This document shows positions 26,110 to 35,054 of a DNA stretch of 64,000 nt, one piece after another. This stretch comes from Allomuricauda sp. NBRC 101325. GTDB taxonomy: Bacteria > Bacteroidota > Bacteroidia > Flavobacteriales > Flavobacteriaceae. The first letter of the stretch is position 1; each line of letters starts with the position of its first letter. The stretch is taken from assembly GCF_030268205.1 (NCBI RefSeq), contig NZ_BSQF01000001.1, positions 1,160,649-1,224,648 on the forward strand, in the 5' to 3' direction. Position numbers and translations under genes: made by a program. A model generated the notes under the pieces. That model searched no databases. It was not told where the DNA came from and saw only the letters and a program-made list of their open reading frames with translations.

Positions 26110-28530
26110 ATGCAAAACCTAAAACCAACCTTAACCCTATTCCTTTTAATTTTCAACCTAACCTTTTATGCCCAACAAGTAACCGTTTTGGACGCCGATA
26201 CAGGTATTCCGATTGACAATGTGGCTATTTTTAACAAGGACCAATCCAGTTCCACCATTACCGATTCCAATGGTAAAGGGGATCTAGGACTTTTTGCCGA
26301 AAATGATAAAATTACCTTTAAGCACATTAGTTATGATGTGTATACCACCTCTAAAGCGATGATCGGTCGCAGGGGCAATCGAGTTTATCTTCACTTGAGT
26401 ACCGAGGAATTGCAGGAAGTTGTGATGTCAGTTTCCAAATGGCAACAACAACGCAAGCACATTCCCCAGAAAATCGAAACCTTGGACGACAAAAGCATAG
26501 CTTTTACGAATCCGCAAACTTCGGCCGACCTATTGCAGAACAGTGGAACGGTATTCGTTCAAAAGAGCCAATTGGGAGGTGGCAGCCCTATGATCAGGGG
26601 ATTTGCCACTAATCGAATTCTTCTGGCAGTGGACGGAGTGCGGATGAACAACGCCATTTTTCGAGGGGGAAACCTTCAAAATGTGATTTCCATTGATCCG
26701 TTTACCATCAAAAAAACAGAAATTACCTTTGGACCTGGATCCGTAATTTATGGTAGTGATGCCATTGGTGGGGTAATGAACTTTTATACCGAACAGCCTC
26801 ATTTTTCTTTCACCGACAGTTTGGCTTTTTCAGGAAATGTGGATTACAGGTTCTCCACTGCCAATTCGGAAAACACCGCCCATGTCGATTTTAACTTCGG
26901 ACAGAAAAAATGGGCGTCGTACACCAGCTTTACCCACAATAATTTTGGTGATCTACGCATGGGAGAACACGGTCCAGACTCTTATTTGCGAAACAATTAT
27001 GTGATTCGAGAGAACGATCAAGACGTGTTGGTGGCCAACGATAATCCTAAAAAGCAAGTAACCACAGGGTATGATCAAATCAATTTCCTTCAAAAATTTA
27101 CCTATAAGCCGAGTGCCATTTGGAAGTACGATCTAGGATTGTACTATTCCGAAACTTCAAATTATTCCAGATATGACAGATTGATTCGCCCAAGTAGGGA
27201 TGGATTGGGGCTTCGTTCCGCAGAATGGTACTATGGCCCTCAAAAATGGTTTATGGGGAACTTTCAGGTCACAAAAAAAGGCAAGAATATGTTTTATGAT
27301 GGGGTAAAATTGACCACAGCCTACCAATTTTTTGAAGAAAGCCGTCACGATAGAGGCTTTGGTGATGTTGAATTGTATTCGACCCAAGAAAAAGTGGATG
27401 CCTTTTCGGTAAACCTTGATTTTGACAACAAAAAAATCGGAAACCTGAACCTATTTTATGGAGCCGAATATGTGTTCAATAAAGTGCATTCCACTGGAAG
27501 TGTTCGTGACATTGAAACCAATGAAGTTGCCCAAACAGCATCCCGTTATCCAGACGGAGCTACATGGCAAACCTTAGCAGGCTATGTGAATGGGGAGTAT
27601 CAGGTAAAACCCAATTTTACGCTCTTATCTGGAATTCGATACAGTCAGGTTTGGGTAGATGCGGTTTTTGACACCACTTTTTATCCTTTTCCATTTGATG
27701 AGGCAGACATTATCACAGGAGCGTTAACGGGAAGTCTAGGATTTAGCTGGTTCCCATGGTCCGATTTTCAAGTGACTTTGAATGGTTCCACTGGATTTAG
27801 AGCCCCAAACATTGATGACATCGGAAAGATATTTGATTCCGAACCCGGTTCCGTAGTGGTTCCCAACCCTGATTTGGAACCCGAATATGCATACAACGGC
27901 GAATTGGGATTGCGAAAAAATTTCAATGATTTCTTGACCCTAAAGGGTGCGACTTTTTATACCTATTTGGTGGATGCTTTGGTGCGTCGCGATTTTGCCT
28001 TTAATGGCGAAACCGAAATCGAATATAACGGCGAGTTGAGCAATGTGCAGGCCATTCAGAATGCAGCAAGAGCCTATGTGTATGGTTTTGAATTTGGAGT
28101 TGAAGCCTATTTGGATGAACATTGGTCCCTAACTTCCAACCTTACCATCACGGAAGGAACGGAGGAAGATGACGATGGCGTGGACAGTCCTTCACGTCAC
28201 GCCGCTCCAACATTTGGGGACGTACATTTAATATGGCAAAACCAAAAATTAAAAACGGATGTGTTTTTGAATTACAATGGAGAAGTGAGCAATGATGATT
28301 TGTCATTGTCAGAACAAAGCAAGGATTACATGTATGCAGTTGATGCCAATGGAAATCCATATTCGCCTTCATGGTACACCTTGAACTTTAGGTCACAATA
28401 TCAAATTACCAATGCTTTAAAAGCATCGGTAAGTTTGGAAAACATGACCAATCAACGCTACCGAATGTATTCTTCAGGGATTGTTGCCCCTGGTGCCAAT
28501 CTTATTTTAGGTGTTGGCTACGTATTTTAA
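26110..28530 (+). CDS. TonB-dependent receptor, heme/hemoglobin-receptor-like
   Basis: An 806-residue outer-membrane receptor. Signal peptide to about residue 21, then a carboxypeptidase-regulatory-like domain (VTVLDADTGIPIDNVAIF), a plug and a 22-strand barrel that ends in NLILGVGYVF. The plug motif VFVQKSQLGGGSPMIRGF and the following DGVRMNNAIFRGGNLQN are those of the HutA/HmuR heme and hemoglobin receptor group, but no heme-handling genes are beside it, so the ligand is only a likely guess. Two bases separate it from recO and a strong terminator follows. Confidence 0.9.
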   Translation: MQNLKPTLTLFLLIFNLTFYAQQVTVLDADTGIPIDNVAIFNKDQSSSTITDSNGKGDLGLFAENDKITFKHISYDVYTTSKAMIGRRGNRVYLHLSTEELQEVVMSVSKWQQQRKHIPQKIETLDDKSIAFTNPQTSADLLQNSGTVFVQKSQLGGGSPMIRGFATNRILLAVDGVRMNNAIFRGGNLQNVISIDPFTIKKTEITFGPGSVIYGSDAIGGVMNFYTEQPHFSFTDSLAFSGNVDYRFSTANSENTAHVDFNFGQKKWASYTSFTHNNFGDLRMGEHGPDSYLRNNYVIRENDQDVLVANDNPKKQVTTGYDQINFLQKFTYKPSAIWKYDLGLYYSETSNYSRYDRLIRPSRDGLGLRSAEWYYGPQKWFMGNFQVTKKGKNMFYDGVKLTTAYQFFEESRHDRGFGDVELYSTQEKVDAFSVNLDFDNKKIGNLNLFYGAEYVFNKVHSTGSVRDIETNEVAQTASRYPDGATWQTLAGYVNGEYQVKPNFTLLSGIRYSQVWVDAVFDTTFYPFPFDEADIITGALTGSLGFSWFPWSDFQVTLNGSTGFRAPNIDDIGKIFDSEPGSVVVPNPDLEPEYAYNGELGLRKNFNDFLTLKGATFYTYLVDALVRRDFAFNGETEIEYNGELSNVQAIQNAARAYVYGFEFGVEAYLDEHWSLTSNLTITEGTEEDDDGVDSPSRHAAPTFGDVHLIWQNQKLKTDVFLNYNGEVSNDDLSLSEQSKDYMYAVDANGNPYSPSWYTLNFRSQYQITNALKASVSLENMTNQRYRMYSSGIVAPGANLILGVGYVF

Positions 28531-28537
28531 AAAGAAG

Positions 28538-28565
28538 AAGGCTCGGGATTTCCCGAGCCTTTTGT
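28538..28565. terminator. Bidirectional terminator after the TonB receptor
   Basis: A perfect AAGGCTCGGGA stem with its complement and a very short loop, flanked by A and T runs. It serves the receptor gene on the plus strand and possibly the small lipoprotein gene converging from 28581. Confidence 0.9.
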
Positions 28566-28580
28566 TTTATTTCAAGTTGA

Positions 28581-28859
28581 TTAAAGACTATCGATAGCTT
28601 TTTTTAAATCTTTCTTTGTTTTTTCGGTCGCTTTTTCAATGCTGTCCATAGCTTTTTCAGCCGCTTCTTTTGCGTCCTCACTTGCTTCTTTCAAAGCTTT
28701 TGCGGCTTCATCGGCGGCATCTTGCAAATCTTTACCGGCGTGTTCCAATGATTTACTGATTTCTTCTTTGGCTTTTTTAGCCTTGTCATCCTTGTCATTG
28801 CAAGAGCTGAAAGCCACGGTAAACAGCAGGGCAAAAGCGATAAAAAGTGATTTTTTCAT
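28581..28859 (-). CDS. Small lipoprotein with an Ala/Lys/Glu-rich helix
   Basis: A 92-residue lipoprotein (lipobox FSSC). The mature 70 residues are almost only Ala, Lys, Glu, Asp and Ser in a continuous amphipathic pattern (EEISKSLEHAGKDLQDAADE and KATEKTKKDLKKAIDSL as examples). This resembles Lpp-like or LEA/apolipoprotein-like helices; I know no specific family. It could be an envelope spacer or a desiccation-type protein. It is monocistronic, convergent with the TonB receptor. Confidence 0.7.
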   Translation of the reverse strand: MKKSLFIAFALLFTVAFSSCNDKDDKAKKAKEEISKSLEHAGKDLQDAADEAAKALKEASEDAKEAAEKAMDSIEKATEKTKKDLKKAIDSL

Positions 28860-29000
28860 TGTGTGCGTGATTTGAGTTTATGATCAATTCAAGATAAAGA
28901 AAGTAAAGTTAACCAGCGATTTGTGATTTATCATATTTAGGTTAAGGGAATTATGGGAATTCTAATGCCGAAAGGGAGCCCATAATTCCATCTAAATTTA

Positions 29001-29008
29001 TAATTTTG
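29001..29008 (+). promoter_or_regulatory. -7 box for ileS
   Basis: TAATTTTG, an exact TAnnTTTG box 28 bases before the ileS ATG. No TTG -33 element was found. Confidence 0.4.
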
Positions 29009-29036
29009 CAAACTTGAATTCGAGAAGAAGCAGTTT

Positions 29037-32000
29037 ATGAAGTTTGCGGAATATAAGGGATTGGATTTACCAAAAGTATCAGAAGGGATTCTAGCTTTTT
29101 GGAAGGACAAACAAATATTTGAAAAGAGTGTTTCCACAAGGGAAGGCAAAGAAAGCTATGTGTTTTACGAAGGCCCACCCTCTGCAAACGGAATGCCCGG
29201 AATTCACCACGTAATGGCCCGTACCATCAAGGATATTTTTCCGAGGTACAAAACCATGAAAGGTTTTCAGGTAAAAAGAAAGGCCGGATGGGATACCCAC
29301 GGCTTGCCTGTTGAGATCGGCGTGGAAAAAGAATTGGGAATCACCAAAGAGGATATCGGTAAAAAAATCTCGGTGGAGGAATACAACGCAGCTTGTAAAA
29401 AAGCTGTAATGCGTTATACGGATGTTTGGAACGAGATGACCGAAAAAGTGGGGTATTGGGTAGATATGGATGACCCATACATTACCTACAAACCCAAATA
29501 CATGGAATCCGTTTGGTGGTTGCTCAAGCAGATTTACGATAAAGGACTTTTATATAAAGGTTATACCATTCAGCCCTATTCGCCAAAAGCGGGTACAGGA
29601 TTAAGTTCGCACGAGCTGAATCAGCCTGGTACTTACCAAGATGTGACCGATACCACGGTAACAGCTCAGTTTAAGGCTAAGAAAGAATCGCTTCCCGATT
29701 TCTTGAAGGGTGTGGAGGGCGACCTTTTCTTTTTGGCTTGGACGACCACACCTTGGACGTTGCCATCAAATACTGCATTGACCGTAGGACCAAAAATTGA
29801 TTATGTAACGGTTAAAACATTCAACCAATACACCTTTGAGCCGATCACCGTTGTTTTGGCGAAAAACTTGGTGAATTATAATTTCTCAGGAAAGTTCACA
29901 AAGGTTGAAACCGAAGAGGAATTGGCCAGTTTTAAAGAAGGCGATAAAAAGATTCCATTTTTGGTGGGAGAAAGCTTCGCTGGGAAAGATTTGGTAGGTA
30001 TCAAGTACGAGCAACTGATTGATTATGTGCAACCCTATGAAAATCCTGAAAATGCGTTCCGAGTAATTTCTGGGGATTTCGTAACCACGGAAGATGGTAC
30101 GGGAATCGTGCACACTGCCCCAACTTTTGGTGCGGACGATGCTATGGTGGCCAAACTGGCTACTCCTGAGGTGCCTCCCATGTTGGTGTTGGATGAAAAT
30201 GACAATCCTGTTCCGTTGGTAGATCTTCAAGGAAAGTTTAGACCAGAGCTCAAAGAGTTAGGTGGCAAGTACGTAAAGAACGAATACTACGATGATGGCG
30301 AGGTGCCTGAAAAATCGGTGGATGTTGAGATTGCCATCAAACTAAAGGAAGAAAACAAGGCCTTTAAGGTTGAAAAATACGTGCACAGTTACCCGAACTG
30401 CTGGCGTACCGACAAACCGATTTTGTATTACCCATTGAACTCTTGGTTCATTAAGGTTACCGATGTGAAGGATAGAATGTTCGAGTTGAACCAATCTATC
30501 AATTGGAAACCAAAATCAACAGGAGAGGGACGTTTCGGAAACTGGTTGGCCAATGCAAACGATTGGAACCTTTCCCGATCTAGATATTGGGGTATTCCAT
30601 TACCCATTTGGAGAACGGAAGACGGTAAAGAAGAATTGATCATCGGTTCAGTGGAAGAGTTGAAGTCAGAAATGGCCAAAGCGGTGGAAGCCGGAGTGAT
30701 GGATAAAGATGTGTTCGATGATTTTGTGGTGGGCGACATGAGTGAAGCCAACTATGATAAAATCGACCTACATAAAAATATTGTGGATGGAATTACCTTG
30801 GTTTCTCCATCTGGACAACCCATGAAACGCGAATCGGACCTTATCGATGTATGGTTCGATAGTGGTTCCATGCCTTATGCACAATGGCACTACCCATTTG
30901 AAAACAAGGAATTGATCGATGACGGTATTGCATTCCCAGCCAATTTTATTGCGGAAGGGGTGGATCAAACTAGAGGTTGGTTCTATACACTTCACGCCAT
31001 CGGCACCATGGTTTTTGATAGCATTGCCTATAAAAATGTGGTTTCCAACGGACTTGTTTTGGACAAGGAGGGCAAGAAAATGTCCAAACGTTTGGGGAAT
31101 GCCGTAGATCCTTTCGAGGTATTGCCAGAACATGGACCCGATGCCACGCGTTGGTACATGATCTCCAATGCCAACCCTTGGGACAATCTTAAGTTTGATA
31201 TTGAAGGTGTAGTTGAGGTAAAACGCAAGTTCTTCGGAACGCTTTACAACACCTATTCTTTTATGGCACTTTATGCCAATATTGATGAGTTTGATTATTC
31301 AGAGGCTGATATTCCTTTGGAAGAAAGACCGGAGATTGATCAGTGGATCCTTTCTGAATTGCATACTTTGATCAAAAATGTGGATGAAGCGTATGAAGAT
31401 TACGAAGCTACTCGTGCCGCTCGGATGATTTCCGACTATGTTCAGGAGAATTTGAGCAACTGGTATGTGCGTTTGAGCAGAAGACGTTTCTGGAAAGGAG
31501 ATTATGAGCAAGATAAGATTTCAGCTTATCAGACCTTATATACTTGCTTGGTAACAGTGGCCAAACTATCATCCCCTATCGCTCCTTTCTTTATGGATCG
31601 ATTGTACAAGGATTTGGTGGCGACCACACAAAAGGAATCTTTTGAAAGTGTGCACTTGGCAGAATTCCCAGTGTACGATGCTTCAATGGTGAACAAAAAG
31701 CTGGAGCGCAAGATGCAATTGGCCCAGAAAATTTCATCTTTGGTGCTTTCCATCCGTCAGAAGGAAAAAATCAAAGTACGTCAACCCTTGCAAAAAATCA
31801 TGATTCCAGTGTTGGATGATGAGCAGAAAGCTGATATCGAAGCCGTTTCAAACTTGATCAAATCCGAAGTGAACGTGAAGGAAATCGAGTTGTTGGATGA
31901 TGCTTCAGGAATCTTGGTAAAACAAATTAAACCAAATTTTAAGGTGTTAGGCCCGAAATTTGGTAAGGATATGAAAGCGATAGCAGGTGTTGTTGCCCAA

Positions 32001-32438
32001 ATGGGTCAGGACGATATCCAAAAAATGGAACGAGAAGGGGAATTATTGCTCTCATTGGAAAATAAAAGTGTTACTTTACAGTTAACCGATGTAGAGATCA
32101 GTTCTCAAGATATTGAAGGTTGGTTGGTAGCCAGTTCAGGAGCCCTAACGGTTGCATTGGATGTAACCATCGATGAAACTTTGCGAAAAGAAGGGATTGC
32201 AAGAGAGCTTGTGAACAGGATCCAGAACATCCGAAAGGAATCCGGATTTGAGGTAACCGATAAGATTAATATTAAAATATTGAAGGACGGCTTTGTGGAA
32301 AATGCCATTTCCAGCAACGAGGATTATATTAAAACAGAAACCCTTACAGCCGAGCTTAACCTAGAAGAAAATTTGGAGGAAGGCGTTGCCATCTCCTTTG
32401 ATGAAGTGAATACCAAACTGTTTATTCAAAAGCACTAG
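29037..32438 (+). CDS. ileS: Isoleucyl-tRNA synthetase, eukaryote-like type
   Basis: A 1133-residue class I synthetase. The ATP-site motif is GIHHVMART (HIGH equivalent, about residue 56) in SANGMPGIHHVMA, and the second is KMSKRLGN (about residue 680). The editing (CP1) domain has TTPWTLPSNTALTVGP. The long form and the SANGMPGIHH version belong to the eukaryote-like group (IleS2) found in some bacteria, which in known cases is less sensitive to mupirocin; the bacterial type-1 motif would read NGDIHIGHA. It heads a run ileS - DksA-like. Confidence 0.96.
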   Translation: MKFAEYKGLDLPKVSEGILAFWKDKQIFEKSVSTREGKESYVFYEGPPSANGMPGIHHVMARTIKDIFPRYKTMKGFQVKRKAGWDTHGLPVEIGVEKELGITKEDIGKKISVEEYNAACKKAVMRYTDVWNEMTEKVGYWVDMDDPYITYKPKYMESVWWLLKQIYDKGLLYKGYTIQPYSPKAGTGLSSHELNQPGTYQDVTDTTVTAQFKAKKESLPDFLKGVEGDLFFLAWTTTPWTLPSNTALTVGPKIDYVTVKTFNQYTFEPITVVLAKNLVNYNFSGKFTKVETEEELASFKEGDKKIPFLVGESFAGKDLVGIKYEQLIDYVQPYENPENAFRVISGDFVTTEDGTGIVHTAPTFGADDAMVAKLATPEVPPMLVLDENDNPVPLVDLQGKFRPELKELGGKYVKNEYYDDGEVPEKSVDVEIAIKLKEENKAFKVEKYVHSYPNCWRTDKPILYYPLNSWFIKVTDVKDRMFELNQSINWKPKSTGEGRFGNWLANANDWNLSRSRYWGIPLPIWRTEDGKEELIIGSVEELKSEMAKAVEAGVMDKDVFDDFVVGDMSEANYDKIDLHKNIVDGITLVSPSGQPMKRESDLIDVWFDSGSMPYAQWHYPFENKELIDDGIAFPANFIAEGVDQTRGWFYTLHAIGTMVFDSIAYKNVVSNGLVLDKEGKKMSKRLGNAVDPFEVLPEHGPDATRWYMISNANPWDNLKFDIEGVVEVKRKFFGTLYNTYSFMALYANIDEFDYSEADIPLEERPEIDQWILSELHTLIKNVDEAYEDYEATRAARMISDYVQENLSNWYVRLSRRRFWKGDYEQDKISAYQTLYTCLVTVAKLSSPIAPFFMDRLYKDLVATTQKESFESVHLAEFPVYDASMVNKKLERKMQLAQKISSLVLSIRQKEKIKVRQPLQKIMIPVLDDEQKADIEAVSNLIKSEVNVKEIELLDDASGILVKQIKPNFKVLGPKFGKDMKAIAGVVAQMGQDDIQKMEREGELLLSLENKSVTLQLTDVEISSQDIEGWLVASSGALTVALDVTIDETLRKEGIARELVNRIQNIRKESGFEVTDKINIKILKDGFVENAISSNEDYIKTETLTAELNLEENLEEGVAISFDEVNTKLFIQKH

Positions 32439-32441
32439 ACC

Positions 32442-32825
32442 ATGGCAGAAGATTTAAAAGTAAGATACTCCGATAAGGACCTGGATGAATTTAGAACTCT
32501 TATAGAAGAAAAAATAGAGAAGGCCAAACAGCACTTGGAACTTTTAAAAAGTTCCTATATGAACGATGGCAATAATGGTACGGACGATACTTCTCCGACC
32601 TTTAAGGCTTTCGAAGAAGGTTCAGAAACTATGAGCAAGGAAGCCAATACCCAATTGGCCATCCGTCAAGAAAAGTTTATCCGCGACCTTAAAAACGCTT
32701 TAATGCGTATTGAGAACAAAACGTACGGCATTTGCCGAGTTACCGGTAAGCTCATCAACAAAGAGCGTCTAAAATTGGTTCCACATGCTACGTTGAGCAT
32801 TGAGGCAAAGAACATGCAGAAATAA
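32442..32825 (+). CDS. TraR/DksA family protein with a lost zinc finger
   Basis: A 127-residue protein starting 3 bases after ileS. It has the DksA-like N-terminal coiled coil (about residues 10-50) and a C-terminal globular part YGICRVTGKLINKERLKLVPHATLS in which only one of the four zinc cysteines of DksA remains (in GICR). The conserved turn T-G-K-L-I and the R-L-x-x-x-P-H-A-T helix are kept. DksA binds the RNA polymerase secondary channel; the acidic coiled-coil tip DGNNGTDDTSP here may still do so. Such proteins are typical next to ileS/lspA in Flavobacteriia. Confidence 0.85.
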   Translation: MAEDLKVRYSDKDLDEFRTLIEEKIEKAKQHLELLKSSYMNDGNNGTDDTSPTFKAFEEGSETMSKEANTQLAIRQEKFIRDLKNALMRIENKTYGICRVTGKLINKERLKLVPHATLSIEAKNMQK

Positions 32826-32829
32826 CAAG

Positions 32830-32849
32830 AACGCCTTTGGGCGTTTTTC
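32830..32849 (+). terminator. Terminator after the DksA-like gene
   Basis: A 6-bp stem (AACGCC with GGCGTT) around a TTTG loop, followed by T residues. It ends 3 bases before the ATG of the next gene, as at recO. Confidence 0.7.
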
Positions 32850-32852
32850 TTT

Positions 32853-33473
32853 ATGAGGTCTTTACTTTTCTTAGTGGGCTTGTTGATGTGTGTCAACCTA
32901 TATGGTCAAAAATTGGTAAGAAAAGCCTTTTTGGATCCTAGGACCGAGACCATTCAAATTGATGCTGAATACTGCTATCGTATTGATGTATCGACTTCCA
33001 AAGACGAAGAAGTACATGTGAGTGCCAGTATGGAGGGCGAATACGCGGATGATCTATTGATATCGATTGAGGAAAAGGGCACCACGGCCATGGTAAGTGC
33101 AGATTTTCAACCGCTTTTTGTAAATCCGAACGATAAATTAAGTGCCCACAAAGTGGTTTCCATAGCCTTGGAGGTTCAAGTTCCCGAATACAAGAATGTG
33201 CAGATTTTTGGAACAAATAGTAATGTGTATGCCCAGGGCAATTATAATAAATTGAACATTACGTTGGCCGATGGTATATGTGCTCTTGAAAATGTCTCTG
33301 AAAATGTTGAGGTAACCACACAAGAAGGAGATATAACCCTAATTGCACCAAGTGGCGATATTATAGCGAAAAGTAATTATGGTAAGGTGGAGACAAATTC
33401 CATTCCCAAAGGAAACAATCAATTTATTTTAAGGTCGGTAGAAGGAAACATCTACTTGAAGAAAACAAAATAA
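32853..33473 (+). CDS. Secreted beta-helix-like protein (DUF4097-like)
   Basis: A 206-residue protein with a signal peptide (cleaved near LYGQ, residue 19). The mature part is built of short strand repeats: VPEYKNVQIFGTNSNVYAQG, then NKLNITLADGICALENVS, VEVTTQEGDITLIAPSGDI and a final FILRSVEGNIYLKK. This is the ladder of the DUF4097/GIN-like adhesin-fold beta-helix family. No lipobox. It sits between the DksA-like gene and lspA, which are usually adjacent in Flavobacteriia, and its leader is only a terminator hairpin, so how it is expressed is unclear. Confidence 0.72.
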   Translation: MRSLLFLVGLLMCVNLYGQKLVRKAFLDPRTETIQIDAEYCYRIDVSTSKDEEVHVSASMEGEYADDLLISIEEKGTTAMVSADFQPLFVNPNDKLSAHKVVSIALEVQVPEYKNVQIFGTNSNVYAQGNYNKLNITLADGICALENVSENVEVTTQEGDITLIAPSGDIIAKSNYGKVETNSIPKGNNQFILRSVEGNIYLKKTK

Positions 33474-33487
33474 TATCCATATTTTTG
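33456..33487 (+). promoter_or_regulatory. Promoter of lspA
   Basis: TTG at 33456-33458, a 21-base spacer and TATTTTTG at 33480-33487, 19 bases before the lspA ATG. The -33 part lies inside the end of the preceding gene. Confidence 0.55.
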
Positions 33488-33506
33488 CAATCCTTTTACT
33501 AAAAGT

Positions 33507-34157
33507 ATGAGTTTAAAAAAGTCCCTGATTATCATTGTTCTATTGCTGCTTGTGGATCAAATCAGCAAAATATATATCAAGACCAATTTTATTTTGGGCG
33601 AATCCCATGATGTGTTGGGATGGTTTAAAATTCTCTTTATCGAGAACGAAGGAGCTGCATGGGGTACTAAATTGAGTGATCTTCTGCCTATATCCGAGTC
33701 AGCTGGAAAATTGGTTCTGACCATATTCCGGATATTCGCTGTTTTTGGAATTGGATATTGGTTATGGGATATTATTAAAAAGCAGTCGCCAAGGACATTG
33801 ATTTTGGCGGTTTCCCTAATTTTTGCAGGGGCTGTTGGGAATATTATTGACTCTGTTTTTTACGGGGTAATTTTTGACCATAGCAATGGTCAGGTAGCCA
33901 CTATGTTTGCTCAAGAGCCCTACAGTAGCCTGTTTCATGGAAAAGTGGTGGATATGCTCTATTTTCCTATGATCGATACCACTTGGCCCGATTGGGTGCC
34001 CTCGGTTGGTGGTCAACGATTCCGCTTTTTTGAGCCTGTGTTCAATATTGCGGATACCGCAATTAGTACAGGAGTGGGAATTTTGATCGTGTTCAATAAA
34101 AAGGCGTTCCCTAAACCCGTTGAGAAAAAAGAGGAATTGGAAGATCAGAACGCATAG
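33507..34157 (+). CDS. lspA: Lipoprotein signal peptidase (signal peptidase II)
   Basis: A 216-residue inner-membrane aspartyl protease that removes lipoprotein signal peptides, needed for the many lipoproteins in this window. Four hydrophobic segments; the catalytic Asps are in GNIIDSVFYGVIFD and FNIADTAISTGV. NEGAAWG and the first-segment DQISKIYIK are conserved. It is about 50 residues longer than the E. coli enzyme because of an insert between the third segment and the second Asp, which is usual in Bacteroidota. It overlaps the convergent folate-ligase gene by 13 bases. Confidence 0.95.
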   Translation: MSLKKSLIIIVLLLLVDQISKIYIKTNFILGESHDVLGWFKILFIENEGAAWGTKLSDLLPISESAGKLVLTIFRIFAVFGIGYWLWDIIKKQSPRTLILAVSLIFAGAVGNIIDSVFYGVIFDHSNGQVATMFAQEPYSSLFHGKVVDMLYFPMIDTTWPDWVPSVGGQRFRFFEPVFNIADTAISTGVGILIVFNKKAFPKPVEKKEELEDQNA

Positions 34158-34708
34158 ACCTGCTCTGGGGCTATGCAGTAATCCAATTTCACATCATTTT
34201 CGTGAACATCCGAAATGAGTTCAGACTCTGGACCAAAAAATGACAATCCAATTTTTACGGTTTCTTTTCTGCATTTACCAAGAAAGGTATCGTAGAAACC
34301 TTTTCCGTAGCCTACTCTATTGCCCAATGTATCAAAAGCCAATAAAGGAATGAATACCACATCAATTTTATCCTCTGGGATTATGATGCCTTCGGTGGGT
34401 TCTGGAATGCCCCATTTATTTAGACTAAAAGGAGTACTGTCGGTAAGCAAGTAATTTTCCATACTGTTCTCACCATTTACTTTTGGAACAACTACATTTT
34501 TGTCCTTTCCCTGCAACAAGGTAATCAAGGGAAGGGTGTCGACCTCTTTTTGCTCCTCAATGCTCAGAAACGTATGGAAATAAAAAAAATCCCAAATTGG
34601 GATTTGCAGTGCATTATTGGCCAAAACCAAACTTAAATCAGAGATTTTGGAATCATCAAGTTCCAATCTCAGATTTTTGTATTTTTTTCTTAATTCATGT
34701 TTCAACAT
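34145..34708 (-). CDS. 5-formyltetrahydrofolate cyclo-ligase
   Basis: A 187-residue cytosolic enzyme that converts 5-formyl-THF to 5,10-methenyl-THF with ATP. The N-terminal basic motif LKHELRKKYKNLR and the ATP/substrate motif GNRVGYGKGFYDTFL are complete; the C-terminal YCIAPEQVY is typical. It is part of one-carbon metabolism with fhs at 62906. It is convergent with lspA, overlapping by 13 bases. Confidence 0.93.
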   Translation of the reverse strand: MLKHELRKKYKNLRLELDDSKISDLSLVLANNALQIPIWDFFYFHTFLSIEEQKEVDTLPLITLLQGKDKNVVVPKVNGENSMENYLLTDSTPFSLNKWGIPEPTEGIIIPEDKIDVVFIPLLAFDTLGNRVGYGKGFYDTFLGKCRKETVKIGLSFFGPESELISDVHENDVKLDYCIAPEQVYAF

Positions 34709-34748
34709 CTGGATGTTGAAGATTTTGGGGTTGTTTCGGGTATTTTAA

Positions 34749-34838
34749 TTATTCACCTTTTGATGAAACGGAGAAAAATATCTTGAAGAATAACATTAAC
34801 ATCAAGTACATTCCCAAAACGATAATATAATTTTCCAT
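34749..34838 (-). CDS. Candidate 29-residue membrane peptide
   Basis: An open frame of 29 codons from ATG, encoding a peptide with a short polar start (MENY), a continuous hydrophobic helix IIVLGMYLMLMLFFKIFF and a polar tail SSVSKGE-like end (SVSSKGE). That is the design of a single-pass membrane peptide. It is upstream of and in the same direction as the folate-ligase gene (40 bases away). A near-consensus -7 box (TATATTTA on this strand) lies 20-30 bases before the ATG. No known small protein is recognised; whether it is translated is unknown. Confidence 0.45.
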   Translation of the reverse strand: MENYIIVLGMYLMLMLFFKIFFSVSSKGE

Positions 34839-35054
34839 AGGATTGTATTTATTGCGTTAAATATAGGTAAAGGGAATGGAAATAATACCATGAAATGCAC
34901 ATATTATCGATGAAATACACGTTTTTTATCAAATTTTAACAATTTAGACCGATTCTGTACTGTCAAATCTTCAATTTAAGACAATTTTAATGAGAATAAG
35001 CCTAAAAAAATGTTATATAAATATAAATATCTCAATATCAAAAATTCAAAATAT
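34839..35054. other. AT-rich intergenic stretch before uvrC
   Basis: Very AT-rich DNA between the candidate small peptide and the candidate leader ORF of uvrC. Apart from A/T runs I see no hairpin terminator, no gene and no RNA gene. Confidence 0.5.
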
